64,000 bases of DNA from Flammeovirgaceae bacterium (GCA_021298355.1 JAJTEH010000004.1:1-64000); one strand, 5' to 3'; positions 16,524 through 25,571 are shown, counted from the stretch's first letter. Program-made: numbers and translations. The notes: generated by a model from the letters alone, not told the origin.

Positions 16524-18959
16524 CTAAAAACTAAAAGATAATTGAAACCGATAGGTGATATTATCATGTGCGTTGGCTTCGGCATAATTGCCATAGCGGT
16601 AAAATACAGCCCCGCCTAAACCCATGTATCCTATGTTTATATAATTAAATCGCAATAAATTATTAAGGCCGATACCCGACTCGAAAAAGCCATTTGCATA
16701 ATCGTTTACGGGCACAATAAAATGAAGCTCTTTGTTTCTAAGTTCGCCCCAACCTGCCGCCTGCATTACAAATAATTCGGGCCGCGAATATTTTAAATTC
16801 CATGCTACTCTGCCAAAATTTTGAGTTAGGAAAACAGAAGCATAACGGTCGGCTATAAATTCGTAAACATCCATCGTTTGAAAATATCCATCTACCAGAT
16901 ATGTTGATTCTCTGTTTCCTCTGCCATAATAATTATAAAAAATGGGAGCTTCGCCCTGCAGATAACCACCAAAAAAAGATACTTGCGTAGTTCCTAACCT
17001 GCGGTGCTTCCATTGCTGCGAGGCCATTACATCGTAGCGGGTAAAATTAAAATTATTTGCCTCGCCTTTGCCGGGCCATGCCTGGGTTACAAGTAAAGAA
17101 AACAACGGTTGCTGAAACCTAACCAAACCTGTGCGCCCATTTAGTTTTACCCGCTGAGATTTTGCCACGTAAGCAAACTCTGCTGAGGTAGTAGCAAACC
17201 GAAATGCGCTGTGTTGTTCGAAATTACGCTGCATGCTATACCCAAATAAAGATCGCTGCTCTATAAATTTATTGTTTACAACCACTTGCCAGTTTTGTGC
17301 AATGCGAAAACCTGTTTCTATATAGCTAAACGTTAGATTGTCGAAATTCCAGGCTTGCCAGTTTCGTACCACCCGGTTGCTAAGCGCGGGCATTCTTTCA
17401 AAGAAATTCTGTATTCCGGCCTCTTGAATGGTATTCTCGTATCCGCCTTGTATGTACCACTGTTTGTTTTCTTCGATTATAAATTTGGAGAATCCGCCAT
17501 ATTTCCATTGTTTATCGTTTAGTCCATACCCGGCAAAGGCACCTACTTGAAAACGCCTGCTAACCTTGGGGTTGGTTTGCAGCCCAACACCTAATCGCGC
17601 ACCTTCGTATCGGTTTACCTTTAATAAATGGCGGGTGTCTAAATCTAACTTACCTATAGGAATTGTGCCCGAAAGCAAACCGGTAGAGAGATTATCAAAC
17701 GTTTCAAGCACGTTTACCTTTGTTCGTATGGAATCTAAAAAATCGTACGTTTTTAACTCCTTACCTTCTAAAGGTGCCGGCCTGTACTGAACCATATTTT
17801 CTGCATGAATGCTTTCCGATAAATCTACCTGCGCCCCCCTGAATAATTTAGCGTTTATTTGATTGTTTACTTTTATGTTGCTTAAATAACTACGAACCTG
17901 AATTTGCAGCGGCCTTCCATTTAGCTTGTATTCAGGCATAGAAACATCTGTATTAAGCTGTACCGGAAACCAGTGCCCGTTTTCAAATTCGTAATTCTGC
18001 TGAATGCGAAACCAGATTTTAGCAAACGGATCGGCATTGGCTGCTATCACATTTTTAATAGCATAATTATTGGTGCTGATGGAAATTTTCCCTTTAAGGC
18101 CGGCAAAAGATGTGTTGGAATAAGGTTGAAAAGCAATCACAAACAAAGTATCGCTTGCAACATATACAGTATCCGTTAGTTCAAAGTCGTATTTTTTTTC
18201 GCTGTTAAGCGAAATAGGATTTAGATAATTGCTGCCAAAAAGGGGAACAAGCTCCTTATAAAAACCGGTGGGCTGATAATCGTTCGGTAAAGCAATAAAC
18301 AGAGGAGAACGAAAACCCGATGCTTTATGGCTTACCAATTTTTCGAAATTTTTATCGGGCTGAAGAAAGTACTTTTCGGTAACCGACTCGGCCACATAGA
18401 AATGACTTTTATCGAGAAAACTATCCATTTGCAAGCGAGAAGAATCGGCTAACGAAAGTTTTTTGCCCTCCTTTTCTCTAACCTGCAACAGCGAATCTTT
18501 GTTAATTGCTTGGCCCGCCCCCGACATAAGCAATTTATTGTAAGAGGTGAAAGAATAACTTTCTTTCCGATCCGGATCATTTAGTTTACGGTTGGCCACA
18601 GCTTTCCTTATAATAGGCCAGGCCGGATTTTCGCCAGCTTTAATTACTATCTCGCTTAGTTGTGTAATTTTTGGTTTTAACAATAAAACCGACAAACGCC
18701 TAAACTCATTGGCAGTAAGTTGCAAAGGTTGATAATTTATGTGGGTGATGTACACCACACCTGCATAGCCGCTTGGTAAAGAAAAAGAAAACCGACCATC
18801 TATATCAGAAATGGTTCCTGTTTTGCGATCGTTTAGTGTAATGTGTGCGAAAGCCACCGGAGACTTATTGGTACTATCGGCTATAATCCCGGCTACTTTT
18901 TGGCTAAATGCCTGTGTTGCTACCGTAAACAATAAGAAAAGAAACGCTGTTTTTTTCAT
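16524..18959 (-). CDS. DUF5686/carboxypeptidase-regulatory-like outer-membrane protein
   Basis: The 811-residue protein has a signal peptide (MKKTAFLFLLFTVATQAFSQ) and a CarboxypepD_reg-like Ig-type domain at about 20-105 (VAGIIADSTNKSPVAFAHIT, DIDGRFSF). A DUF5686 region follows, starting with the family pattern ENPAWPIIRKAVANR, and many amphipathic strands to a C-terminal aromatic end (FQLSFSF) suggest a beta-barrel. The function of the family is unknown. The ATG at 18959 was chosen because it starts the signal peptide; an upstream start at 18986 adds nine residues with no signal character. A 12-bp perfect palindrome lies directly before the start. A paralogue lies at 43781-46390. Confidence 0.82.
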   Translation of the reverse strand: MKKTAFLFLLFTVATQAFSQKVAGIIADSTNKSPVAFAHITLNDRKTGTISDIDGRFSFSLPSGYAGVVYITHINYQPLQLTANEFRRLSVLLLKPKITQLSEIVIKAGENPAWPIIRKAVANRKLNDPDRKESYSFTSYNKLLMSGAGQAINKDSLLQVREKEGKKLSLADSSRLQMDSFLDKSHFYVAESVTEKYFLQPDKNFEKLVSHKASGFRSPLFIALPNDYQPTGFYKELVPLFGSNYLNPISLNSEKKYDFELTDTVYVASDTLFVIAFQPYSNTSFAGLKGKISISTNNYAIKNVIAANADPFAKIWFRIQQNYEFENGHWFPVQLNTDVSMPEYKLNGRPLQIQVRSYLSNIKVNNQINAKLFRGAQVDLSESIHAENMVQYRPAPLEGKELKTYDFLDSIRTKVNVLETFDNLSTGLLSGTIPIGKLDLDTRHLLKVNRYEGARLGVGLQTNPKVSRRFQVGAFAGYGLNDKQWKYGGFSKFIIEENKQWYIQGGYENTIQEAGIQNFFERMPALSNRVVRNWQAWNFDNLTFSYIETGFRIAQNWQVVVNNKFIEQRSLFGYSMQRNFEQHSAFRFATTSAEFAYVAKSQRVKLNGRTGLVRFQQPLFSLLVTQAWPGKGEANNFNFTRYDVMASQQWKHRRLGTTQVSFFGGYLQGEAPIFYNYYGRGNRESTYLVDGYFQTMDVYEFIADRYASVFLTQNFGRVAWNLKYSRPELFVMQAAGWGELRNKELHFIVPVNDYANGFFESGIGLNNLLRFNYINIGYMGLGGAVFYRYGNYAEANAHDNITYRFQLSFSF

Positions 18960-19007
18960 GCTACATATGTAGCGCGAGGGCCTCAAAAATTTCGACTAAA
19001 CTAAATT

Positions 19008-19112
19008 TTAGGCGTTCTTTCGGAGTGTAATTACCTTATTAGCGCGGTAGGCATGAAAGAAAAACAAGGAGAAAAAGAAAACCTGCGCAAAAAGTATAGT
19101 AGAAATCACCAT
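19008..19112 (-). CDS. Possible 34-residue membrane peptide upstream of the DUF5686 gene
   Basis: An ATG at 19112 opens a frame that reads MVISTILFAQVFFFSLFFFH and then a basic tail ending RANKVITLRKNA before a TAA at 19008-19010. It would be a single TM helix with the positive end in the cytoplasm. It lies in the 265-bp gap between the divergent DUF5686 and S8 protease genes, on the DUF5686 strand. I saw no strong ribosome binding site or -7 box. An AT-rich gap can produce such a frame by chance, so the call is tentative. Confidence 0.25.
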   Translation of the reverse strand: MVISTILFAQVFFFSLFFFHAYRANKVITLRKNA

Positions 19113-19224
19113 AGTCGATTTGTTTACCCTACAAATTTCATTCATTAGCGGATACTAACTTATTCTACTTTATTTGTTGAAGTACTGAGGTAAGATTTAA
19201 AAGATTTTGTAGCTTTTTTGGATA

Positions 19225-20868
19225 ATGAGAATTTTAAAATTTAACAAAACACGCGTTCACTCGTTTGCACAAACTGCTTTGTTTACCGTTGTATTGTATT
19301 TATTTCATGCAAACCAACATGCCTATACCCAAAACAATGATCTTTTACAAGATTGGTGGCTTAGCGATACTGAAACGGATGGTGTGGCCGGAGTAGGTTT
19401 TTATAAAATTTTAAAAAACCTGAAACCGAATACCTTTTCTGGTAAAATGATAATTGCCGTATTAGATACGGGCACAGACACAAGCCACCATACCATTAAC
19501 CCTTACCTATATGTTAACACAAAAGAAATAACAGGTAATGGAAAAGATGATGATAACAATGGATATATAGACGACAGACATGGTTGGAATTTTTTAGGTG
19601 GCCCAACTGGTAATCTTATACACGATACACCGGAAGTTGTTAGGGAGTATGTACGTTTATCGAAAAAAAGTAAGAATCCGAGCAATTCGTTATCAAATAA
19701 AGAATGGGCTTACTTTCGGGAAGTTTCTGAAAAATATGAGCGCGATAAAAACGGAAATAAAAAGAAGCTAGAAGAATATAGACAAGCACACGTTCAATAC
19801 CAACAAATAACTGGCACACTGAATACATGTAAACGTATATTGGAGCGTGAATTATCAGGCAAGAATCTTTCCTATCGCGGTATAAAGGAATTAATGCCAA
19901 AAACCGATTCCGCACAATTTGCTAAAGCGGTTCTGATGCAAATTATGGAAGCTACCGACACCACCCTACTAATTCAAGAAACACAAAACGAATTAAAACA
20001 AGCCGAAGAAGATTTAGGCAATCTGGTACGAGATTATTCAATAGCTGTTTCTTTGTACGATACCACTTGGCGCCCTCGCCAAATTATTGGGGATACAGAA
20101 AATAATGAGGAAAAATTTTATGGCAATGCCGATGTGCGCGACCCAACAGGGCATGGCACTTCTGTTGCCGGTATAATGGCATTACTGTTACAGAAATTAA
20201 ATGAGCAAGGCCACCGTGTACCCATCAAAATTTTACCTGTTCGTATAGTACCATCGGCAGGCGATGAACGCGACAAAGATATTGCCAATGGTATTGTATA
20301 TGCAGTAAACCAGGGAGCAAAAATTATCAATCTTAGTTTTGGTAAATATTACAGTCCATATCCGGAAGTTGTGCAACAGGCAATTTTGTATGGAACAGAA
20401 AAAGATGTTTTGTTTGTGCATGCTGCCGGCAACGAAGGAATTAATATTGATAGCAGATCGCATTTTCCGCTACCACCAAAACAGAATTTAGAAACAGCCT
20501 GGATAGAAGTTGGCGCCAGCGGCCCAACCCTGAACGAAACACTTGCAGCTTCTTTTTCAAACTATGGTAAAAAAACGGTAGATCTATATGCTCCGGGTGT
20601 GGATTTATATTGCCCTACATTGCAAAACAAGTTTGGTTATAGCCAAGGCACAAGTTTAGCAGCACCTGTTGTAAGTATTTGTGCTGCCTTACTGTGGTCT
20701 TACAATACAAAGTTTAAAGCTCTAGATGTAAAAGATAAGCTAATATCGAATACAAAAAAGTATAAAACACAGGTATACATTCCTAAACTTAAAAAGCACG
20801 TACCTTTTAATGAGCTAAGTAAAAGTGGAGGTATTTTGTGGTTACCGGGTATCTTTAGTAAAGATTAG
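19225..20868 (+). CDS. Secreted subtilisin-like serine protease (S8) with large insertion
   Basis: The 547-residue protein has an N-terminal hydrophobic signal region (about 15-35). The S8 triad is complete: D81 in IIAVLDTGTD, H310 in DPTGHGTSVAG and S477 in QGTSLAAP; the oxyanion Asn is in HAAGNEG. The distance from Asp to His is 229 residues, compared with about 32 in subtilisin. Most of the extra sequence (about 135-295) is charged, helical and coiled-coil-like. No C-terminal type IX sorting domain follows, so it is probably periplasmic or exported by another route. Its stop overlaps the stop of the convergent S1/P1 nuclease gene by 4 bp. Confidence 0.9.
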   Translation: MRILKFNKTRVHSFAQTALFTVVLYLFHANQHAYTQNNDLLQDWWLSDTETDGVAGVGFYKILKNLKPNTFSGKMIIAVLDTGTDTSHHTINPYLYVNTKEITGNGKDDDNNGYIDDRHGWNFLGGPTGNLIHDTPEVVREYVRLSKKSKNPSNSLSNKEWAYFREVSEKYERDKNGNKKKLEEYRQAHVQYQQITGTLNTCKRILERELSGKNLSYRGIKELMPKTDSAQFAKAVLMQIMEATDTTLLIQETQNELKQAEEDLGNLVRDYSIAVSLYDTTWRPRQIIGDTENNEEKFYGNADVRDPTGHGTSVAGIMALLLQKLNEQGHRVPIKILPVRIVPSAGDERDKDIANGIVYAVNQGAKIINLSFGKYYSPYPEVVQQAILYGTEKDVLFVHAAGNEGINIDSRSHFPLPPKQNLETAWIEVGASGPTLNETLAASFSNYGKKTVDLYAPGVDLYCPTLQNKFGYSQGTSLAAPVVSICAALLWSYNTKFKALDVKDKLISNTKKYKTQVYIPKLKKHVPFNELSKSGGILWLPGIFSKD

Positions 20869-21626
20869 CTACCATAGATATCGTTTAACACACTGGCTAA
20901 CCTAACGCCACTTTGCAACAAACGTAATTTTACTATGTCGAAATATTTATACGAATACTGATATCCCATTTTACCATCGCCATAGTCGTAAACTTGTTTG
21001 CGGTAGCTTATACTTTCTTTAGCCCAATCGCGCGCATGGCTGTTCGCCCACATTTTACGATCTGCTTCGGTAGACTGATCTATCCATAAGGCAAGTTCGC
21101 TGTAGCTCAATCCTTTGTCGTCAATCATGTCGCTATCCCAAACACGGTGTAAATTACTGTCGGCTCTAAACCACATTACTTTAACACTGTTTCCACCACG
21201 ATCGGGCCCAATGCCTACGTGTAAAGGTTGATGAATATCGCCCACTAGGTGGATTAGCATTTTTAACCGAATGACCTCTTCGTTACCTGTATATTTCCCC
21301 GATTTTAACTCGGCAATAATTTTTTCGATAGATGCAATAACATCTCCTTTCGGATTTTTTTCTGATTGCTCATAGGTTTGGCCGTTTGGAATGGTTACCC
21401 AGTGCCAATCGTTGGCATAATCAAACGTGCTATCGCTTCGGATTTCGTCCATCCAGGTGGTAGTCATGGCAAGAGGCTCACCGCGCAATAAAGCGTGCAG
21501 GCGCTTCTTGGCTTTTTTGTTCAGGTATTTCTCAGCAATTTTTCCCATTGCCCGGTGCCCTGTTTGGCCCCAGCCAAACGATGGTAAAGAGCATACTACG
21601 AAAAAGAAAATAAGAACAATGCGCAT
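20865..21626 (-). CDS. Secreted S1/P1-type zinc nuclease
   Basis: S1/P1 nucleases cut single-stranded DNA and RNA using three zinc ions. The 253-residue product has a signal peptide (MRIVLIFFFVVCSLPSFG). The next residue is Trp (WGQTGHRAMG), the N-terminal Trp whose amino group binds zinc in this family. Further ligand motifs are DWHWVTIP, HLVGDIHQPLHVG and HRVWDSDMI. I chose the ATG at 21626 because it gives a normal signal peptide; the frame extends 17 codons further upstream without one. It is divergent from the RMD1-like gene, with 65 bp between them, and convergent with the S8 protease gene. Confidence 0.92.
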   Translation of the reverse strand: MRIVLIFFFVVCSLPSFGWGQTGHRAMGKIAEKYLNKKAKKRLHALLRGEPLAMTTTWMDEIRSDSTFDYANDWHWVTIPNGQTYEQSEKNPKGDVIASIEKIIAELKSGKYTGNEEVIRLKMLIHLVGDIHQPLHVGIGPDRGGNSVKVMWFRADSNLHRVWDSDMIDDKGLSYSELALWIDQSTEADRKMWANSHARDWAKESISYRKQVYDYGDGKMGYQYSYKYFDIVKLRLLQSGVRLASVLNDIYGS

Positions 21627-21691
21627 ACAGATTTGGGTTTCGGGCTGCAAACTAAAATGTTTACATTTATAAAGCATAAATTTTTTCAGGT

Positions 21692-22489
21692 ATGCCTAAA
21701 ACAATTCGATTAACGGCATTTTTAGCATGCAACCAATTTGATATAAAAAGTATTAAATCGTTTTTAGAGCTTAAACCATCGCACGATAGCTCAACAGAAT
21801 TGTTTTATAAATTCAGCGAAGATAAGTTTCAGTACTATTTTAATTACGGAGTAGTAGTGTTTGTTGGATTTACCGAAGAGGAAATGAAATATGGGCTGAA
21901 AACAATTTCGCCTTTTCAAAAAACACCCTTAGCTACAGCCTTACGCGATGAATTTACTTTGCAATTCGAACCCGGAAATGAAACAGCATTTGAATTTGAA
22001 CAACTGGTTACCGGCCGGTTAGACGATAAGGTTATGCGAATTGCCATGTTTAATCTGGCACAATCTTTAGCGATAGACCATCATCTTATTGTGTTAGAAA
22101 ACTTATTGGCAGAAGTAAAGCGTTTTGCCAATGAATTAGAGCAAACCGGAAATTTATCCATTAGCAGAAAAAACATGATGCGCTTTTTAGGCCGCGCCCT
22201 AAACACCCAAAACGATATTGCCGAAAACATCTACATTTTTGATGCGCCAGATCTAGTGTGGGATGATGAATTTTTAGATAAACTCCATGCCGGATTAAAC
22301 AAACATTTTGATTTACGCATCCGGTTTTCTGAGTTGGAGTATACATTAAGAATTATAGACGATAACCTAACTGTATTCAGAGAAATTTATAACCAGCGCG
22401 AAAGCTCACGACTGGAGTGGATCATCATCATTCTTATTTTATTCGAAGTGTTTGATTTGATCATCAGCAAACTTTTGCATTGGTTTTAA
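21692..22489 (+). CDS. RMD1/DUF155 family protein with C-terminal TM helix
   Basis: The 265-residue protein matches the DUF155 family of yeast Rmd1/Rmd8 and human RMND1. The features are an N-terminal beta-rich part (YYFNYGVVVFVGFTEEEM), a central helical part (AQSLAIDHHLIVLENLLAEV) and a C-terminal membrane anchor (LEWIIIILILFEVFDLIISK). In mitochondria RMND1 supports translation; the bacterial role is not established. A TACATTTA box at 21662-21669 precedes the ATG by 22 nt. It is followed 12 nt later by a hypothetical gene on the same strand, so the two may be cotranscribed. Confidence 0.85.
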   Translation: MPKTIRLTAFLACNQFDIKSIKSFLELKPSHDSSTELFYKFSEDKFQYYFNYGVVVFVGFTEEEMKYGLKTISPFQKTPLATALRDEFTLQFEPGNETAFEFEQLVTGRLDDKVMRIAMFNLAQSLAIDHHLIVLENLLAEVKRFANELEQTGNLSISRKNMMRFLGRALNTQNDIAENIYIFDAPDLVWDDEFLDKLHAGLNKHFDLRIRFSELEYTLRIIDDNLTVFREIYNQRESSRLEWIIIILILFEVFDLIISKLLHWF

Positions 22490-22501
22490 ACGATAAACGC
22501 T

Positions 22502-23128
22502 ATGCCTCATTTGCGTTTGTATCATGCTTTTTTAACTGTGCCTTATGCAGGCAACGCTGTTCCGTTGCGGTTTGGTTCATTTTTTAAAAACAGACCGGTT
22601 GATTACAATAAAGTGGTTGATGTGGCAAATGCAATTTCAGATTCGCTTGGCATAGCTTGTTTTGCACATACTACCGCCCGCGCGTTGGTAGATGTGCAAT
22701 CTGCTTTAGGTTGTGGCACTTTGTTTTCTACAATTAGTTTGCAATTTTCGGATGAAGACAAACAGCATATACTAGAACGGTATTATTTCCCATATCGGAT
22801 TCGAATTTCAAAATTTTTACAAAACCATATTAAACCAATAGTGTGGGTTGATGTTCTGCTTTCAGAAGAAACAACCAATGTGTGGCAATGGTATGGAATT
22901 GTGCCAAACGAAATCACGCAAAATGTTATGGCGCAACTTAACCCGATCATACAATTGACTGAGAGCAAATCCGATAAAGATTTTGAATTTCAGCATGCAC
23001 TGGCCAAATTATATACAGACCAAGAAATTGCCTATGTAACACTGTTGGTGTCGAAGAATTTTTTTTCGAATAATGAAGCAGAAAATAGAGCAGAGATTTG
23101 CAGGCAGCTTTCTTCCTTAAGCGTTTGA
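22502..23128 (+). CDS. Hypothetical protein, soluble, 208 residues
   Basis: I do not recognise a family. The product has no signal peptide or TM segment and reads as a mixed alpha/beta cytoplasmic protein. It has a Cys-containing central part (LGIACFAHTTARALVDVQSA, then LGCGTLFST) and a helical C-terminus rich in Glu and Asn. It starts 12 nt after the RMD1-like gene and probably shares its transcript. Its last 12 bases overlap the end of the convergent membrane protein gene (23117). Base use is like that of its neighbours, with no sign of transfer. Confidence 0.7.
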   Translation: MPHLRLYHAFLTVPYAGNAVPLRFGSFFKNRPVDYNKVVDVANAISDSLGIACFAHTTARALVDVQSALGCGTLFSTISLQFSDEDKQHILERYYFPYRIRISKFLQNHIKPIVWVDVLLSEETTNVWQWYGIVPNEITQNVMAQLNPIIQLTESKSDKDFEFQHALAKLYTDQEIAYVTLLVSKNFFSNNEAENRAEICRQLSSLSV

Positions 23129-23734
23129 TTCTTGTAAATCGTTAAGCAAAGATTTTAGTTTGTCGAGGTGGTTGCCGTACAGTTTTTTCATGTACCAATT
23201 AGATAAATACATAGCACCTACTACAAACACAATGGCAACTATGGTGAGTCTAAAAATTACTTCTGGCTGTGCTAATCTAAGAATAAATTGTTCCCATCCT
23301 TTTTCCATCGCTACAAACGCTAACGATAAAAAGAAGTAAGAGGGATAAAGAAAGGTGTAACTTCTTTTATAGAATTTAAGGTACGATGTTAAATCCCTAA
23401 CGAGACTTTCTAAATTTTGCTTTACGTTTTTATTTGCTGTGTTAAACCTGTTTAACAACCGTATTTTCTTGCCGTAGTATATAGAGTATAATAAGAGTAA
23501 AAATAATATCGCGCTGAACGACCAGCGCACAGCGCCATTTGGTATAGAAAATGAAAAAATAAGTAAAGCAAAACCAATGGCAATGGTTAATAAAAGTTCG
23601 AACCACGCACTTCTCTTTAGCTTAGTAATAAGCGATTGGCTGTTGCCTTTTAGCATAGCACTAATCTGATCCGGATCTTTTTGCTTGTAAGTTCCGGAAC
23701 CTTTCCATAACGTTTTAAGATCGTCTATTTCCAT
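23117..23734 (-). CDS. Four-TM membrane protein, candidate anti-sigma factor
   Basis: The 205-residue product starts with MEIDDLKTLWKGSG, the short DLxxxWK leader seen in Bacteroidota proteins encoded after ECF sigma genes. It has about four TM helices in two hairpins (about 46-65, 69-88, 127-143 and 160-180) and a C-terminal helix (HLDKLKSLLNDLQES). It lies 2 nt after the sigma factor, so it is likely its membrane-bound regulator. No zinc-type anti-sigma motif or FecR domain is present. A protein of the same length and layout follows the second sigma gene at 41864-42481. Confidence 0.7.
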   Translation of the reverse strand: MEIDDLKTLWKGSGTYKQKDPDQISAMLKGNSQSLITKLKRSAWFELLLTIAIGFALLIFSFSIPNGAVRWSFSAILFLLLLYSIYYGKKIRLLNRFNTANKNVKQNLESLVRDLTSYLKFYKRSYTFLYPSYFFLSLAFVAMEKGWEQFILRLAQPEVIFRLTIVAIVFVVGAMYLSNWYMKKLYGNHLDKLKSLLNDLQESNA

Positions 23735-23736
23735 GC

Positions 23737-24225
23737 TTACTGTGTCATCAGCTTTCTTAATTTTTCTCTTATGCGGTTCATTCTTACCCGCACATTGTTT
23801 TGGGTTATGCCTATGGTTTCGGCAATATCTTCGTAGGGCACTTCTTCAAGAGCCATCATAATCATGGCGCGTTCAATTTCACTTAATTGCTTAATGGCCC
23901 ATTGCAGTTTCTGAAAGTTTTCTTCCTGCTCACTCGTGTCGGCTTCGGCAAAATTGAAGTGTCTTTCGTTTACTTCTTCTGTTTTAATTGATCGGCCTTG
24001 TTTGCGTAAACCTGAAATAGCGGTATTTAACGCTATGCGGTACATCCAGGTAGTTATTTTTGCTTCGCCTCTAAACGAGTGGTACGACCGCCACAACTGC
24101 AATACAATCTCCTGAAATAAATCGTTACGGACTTCAGGGTCGTTCTCATAAAGCATACAAACTTTATGAATCAAACCTTGATTATCTTCAATCAGCTTAA
24201 CAAAAGATTTTTCTTGTTCGGCCAC
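23737..24225 (-). CDS. ECF-type RNA polymerase sigma factor
   Basis: The 162-residue protein has sigma region 2 (DLFQEIVLQLWRSYHSFRG, then TTWMYRIALNTAIS) and region 4 with a helix-turn-helix (YEDIAETIGITQNNVRVRMN). There is no region 1 or 3, as in ECF factors. The start is a GTG at 24225; no ATG lies in frame upstream. It is translated 2 nt before the 4-TM protein, the candidate anti-sigma factor. The target promoters and signal cannot be read from the sequence. Confidence 0.92.
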   Translation of the reverse strand: MAEQEKSFVKLIEDNQGLIHKVCMLYENDPEVRNDLFQEIVLQLWRSYHSFRGEAKITTWMYRIALNTAISGLRKQGRSIKTEEVNERHFNFAEADTSEQEENFQKLQWAIKQLSEIERAMIMMALEEVPYEDIAETIGITQNNVRVRMNRIREKLRKLMTQ

Positions 24226-24296
24226 TAGTTGGGTGAAGTAAAATAATAGTCGGTGGTTAGTGCCAGAAATTACAGCATGTGCATAAAGGCAACTTC

Positions 24297-25556
24297 TTAA
24301 TTTCTTTCTTTAACTTTTTCCAAGTTAAACAAATCGTTTAAAATTTCACTTAGCGATTCGGCATCGCCTCGTTTACAAGCGGCCTTTAACTGAAGAACCG
24401 GATATTTAAGTATTTTTTGAACTAACGAACGGCTCATTTCTTCTAGTTTCTCAGCCTCTTCGGGCTTTGCATTTTTAAGATAACGAGCTAGTTCTTCTTT
24501 TCGGATTTGTTCGAGTGTATGTTTTAACTTTTGTATAGTTGGCGATACTACCATTTCTTTAGACCAATCATCGAAATCGGTTATGGCATCGGCAATAATG
24601 CTAACTACTTGTGGAATAGCTGCTTTTCTTTTCTCTACAGTTTCGTTTGTTTTTTCACGAATATCGTCAAGGTTATAAACCAGAACACCCGGTATACTTT
24701 CAATTTCTACATCTACACTGCGCGGCATTGAAAGATCGATAAAGTATTTATGACTTAGTATAGTTTCTCTCTCAACGAGTTGTTTGGTTATCAACGTGTT
24801 TTCACCGGAAACAGAACTTATAACCAAGTCGGCTTTGTTGATTTCTTGCGCTAATTCATTTAACCCGCCAAATTCGAAACCACATTTTTCGGCAAGGCGT
24901 TGTGCTTTTTCAATTGTGCGGTTTACAACCTTTACTTGAAAACGTGTTGTTTCTTTTAGGTTTAGGCATACATCTTGCCCTATTTCGCCAACACCCACCA
25001 CTAAAATTTTTGGTTGCCGTATACCTGCCGTTAGGTCTTCTGCCAAAACTTTGGCTGCGTAAGAGATTGAGGCGGCACCATCGCGAAAGGCTGTTTCTTG
25101 TACAACTCTTTTATTTACGTAAAAAATTGTGTGCATGAGCCTGTGTAAAAAAGGCCCGGCCATGTTTTCATCCGCAGACCACTGATAAGCATTTTTTACC
25201 TGACCGGAAATCTGTAAATCGCCAACTACTTGAGCATCTAAACCAATTGAAACATTAAACAAATGTTCAATTGCCTCCTTATCTTCTAATAAAGTAAAGT
25301 ATGGGCTAAGGTCTGTGTTGGTTTGTTTTACCAACTTTAATCCGGTAAAAATTTCTGAAGCATAAGTTTGCTCGGCATTAAAATAAATCTCTGTGCGGTT
25401 GCAGGTAGATACAACCAAAACGTCTGTAGCCTGTGTGTACTTGCGCATGTATTGCAAAAATTCGCGTACACCTTGCTCAGGTAATGCAGCTTGCTCCCTT
25501 ATGGCAACAGGTGCTGTTTTGTAAGTAAGAATGTATGATCTAAAAAAATGGCTCAT
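24297..25556 (-). CDS. hemA: Glutamyl-tRNA reductase
   Basis: HemA reduces Glu-tRNA(Glu) to glutamate-1-semialdehyde, the first committed step of haem synthesis by the C5 route. The 419-residue protein has the catalytic C52 in VVSTCNRTEIYF, an NADPH-binding domain (ILVVGVGEIGQDVCLNL), the substrate loop DLSMPRSVD and a C-terminal dimerisation helix region. An exact -7 box lies only 7 nt before the start codon. No other haem gene is adjacent; the usual partner in other phyla, hemL or hemC, is absent here. Confidence 0.95.
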   Translation of the reverse strand: MSHFFRSYILTYKTAPVAIREQAALPEQGVREFLQYMRKYTQATDVLVVSTCNRTEIYFNAEQTYASEIFTGLKLVKQTNTDLSPYFTLLEDKEAIEHLFNVSIGLDAQVVGDLQISGQVKNAYQWSADENMAGPFLHRLMHTIFYVNKRVVQETAFRDGAASISYAAKVLAEDLTAGIRQPKILVVGVGEIGQDVCLNLKETTRFQVKVVNRTIEKAQRLAEKCGFEFGGLNELAQEINKADLVISSVSGENTLITKQLVERETILSHKYFIDLSMPRSVDVEIESIPGVLVYNLDDIREKTNETVEKRKAAIPQVVSIIADAITDFDDWSKEMVVSPTIQKLKHTLEQIRKEELARYLKNAKPEEAEKLEEMSRSLVQKILKYPVLQLKAACKRGDAESLSEILNDLFNLEKVKERN

Positions 25557-25563
25557 TGAACCA

Positions 25564-25571
25564 CAAAAGTA
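25564..25571 (-). promoter_or_regulatory. Bacteroidota -7 box for hemA
   Basis: On the minus strand the sequence is TACTTTTG, an exact TAnnTTTG match, ending 7 nt before the ATG. The transcript would therefore have almost no leader. No TTG lies at the usual -33 spacing. Confidence 0.5.

Noticed and set aside
19039-19140. Plus-strand frame of about 31 codons in the DUF5686/S8 gap
   Set aside because: Highly charged, no promoter or ribosome site, and opposite to the more protein-like small frame on the minus strand.
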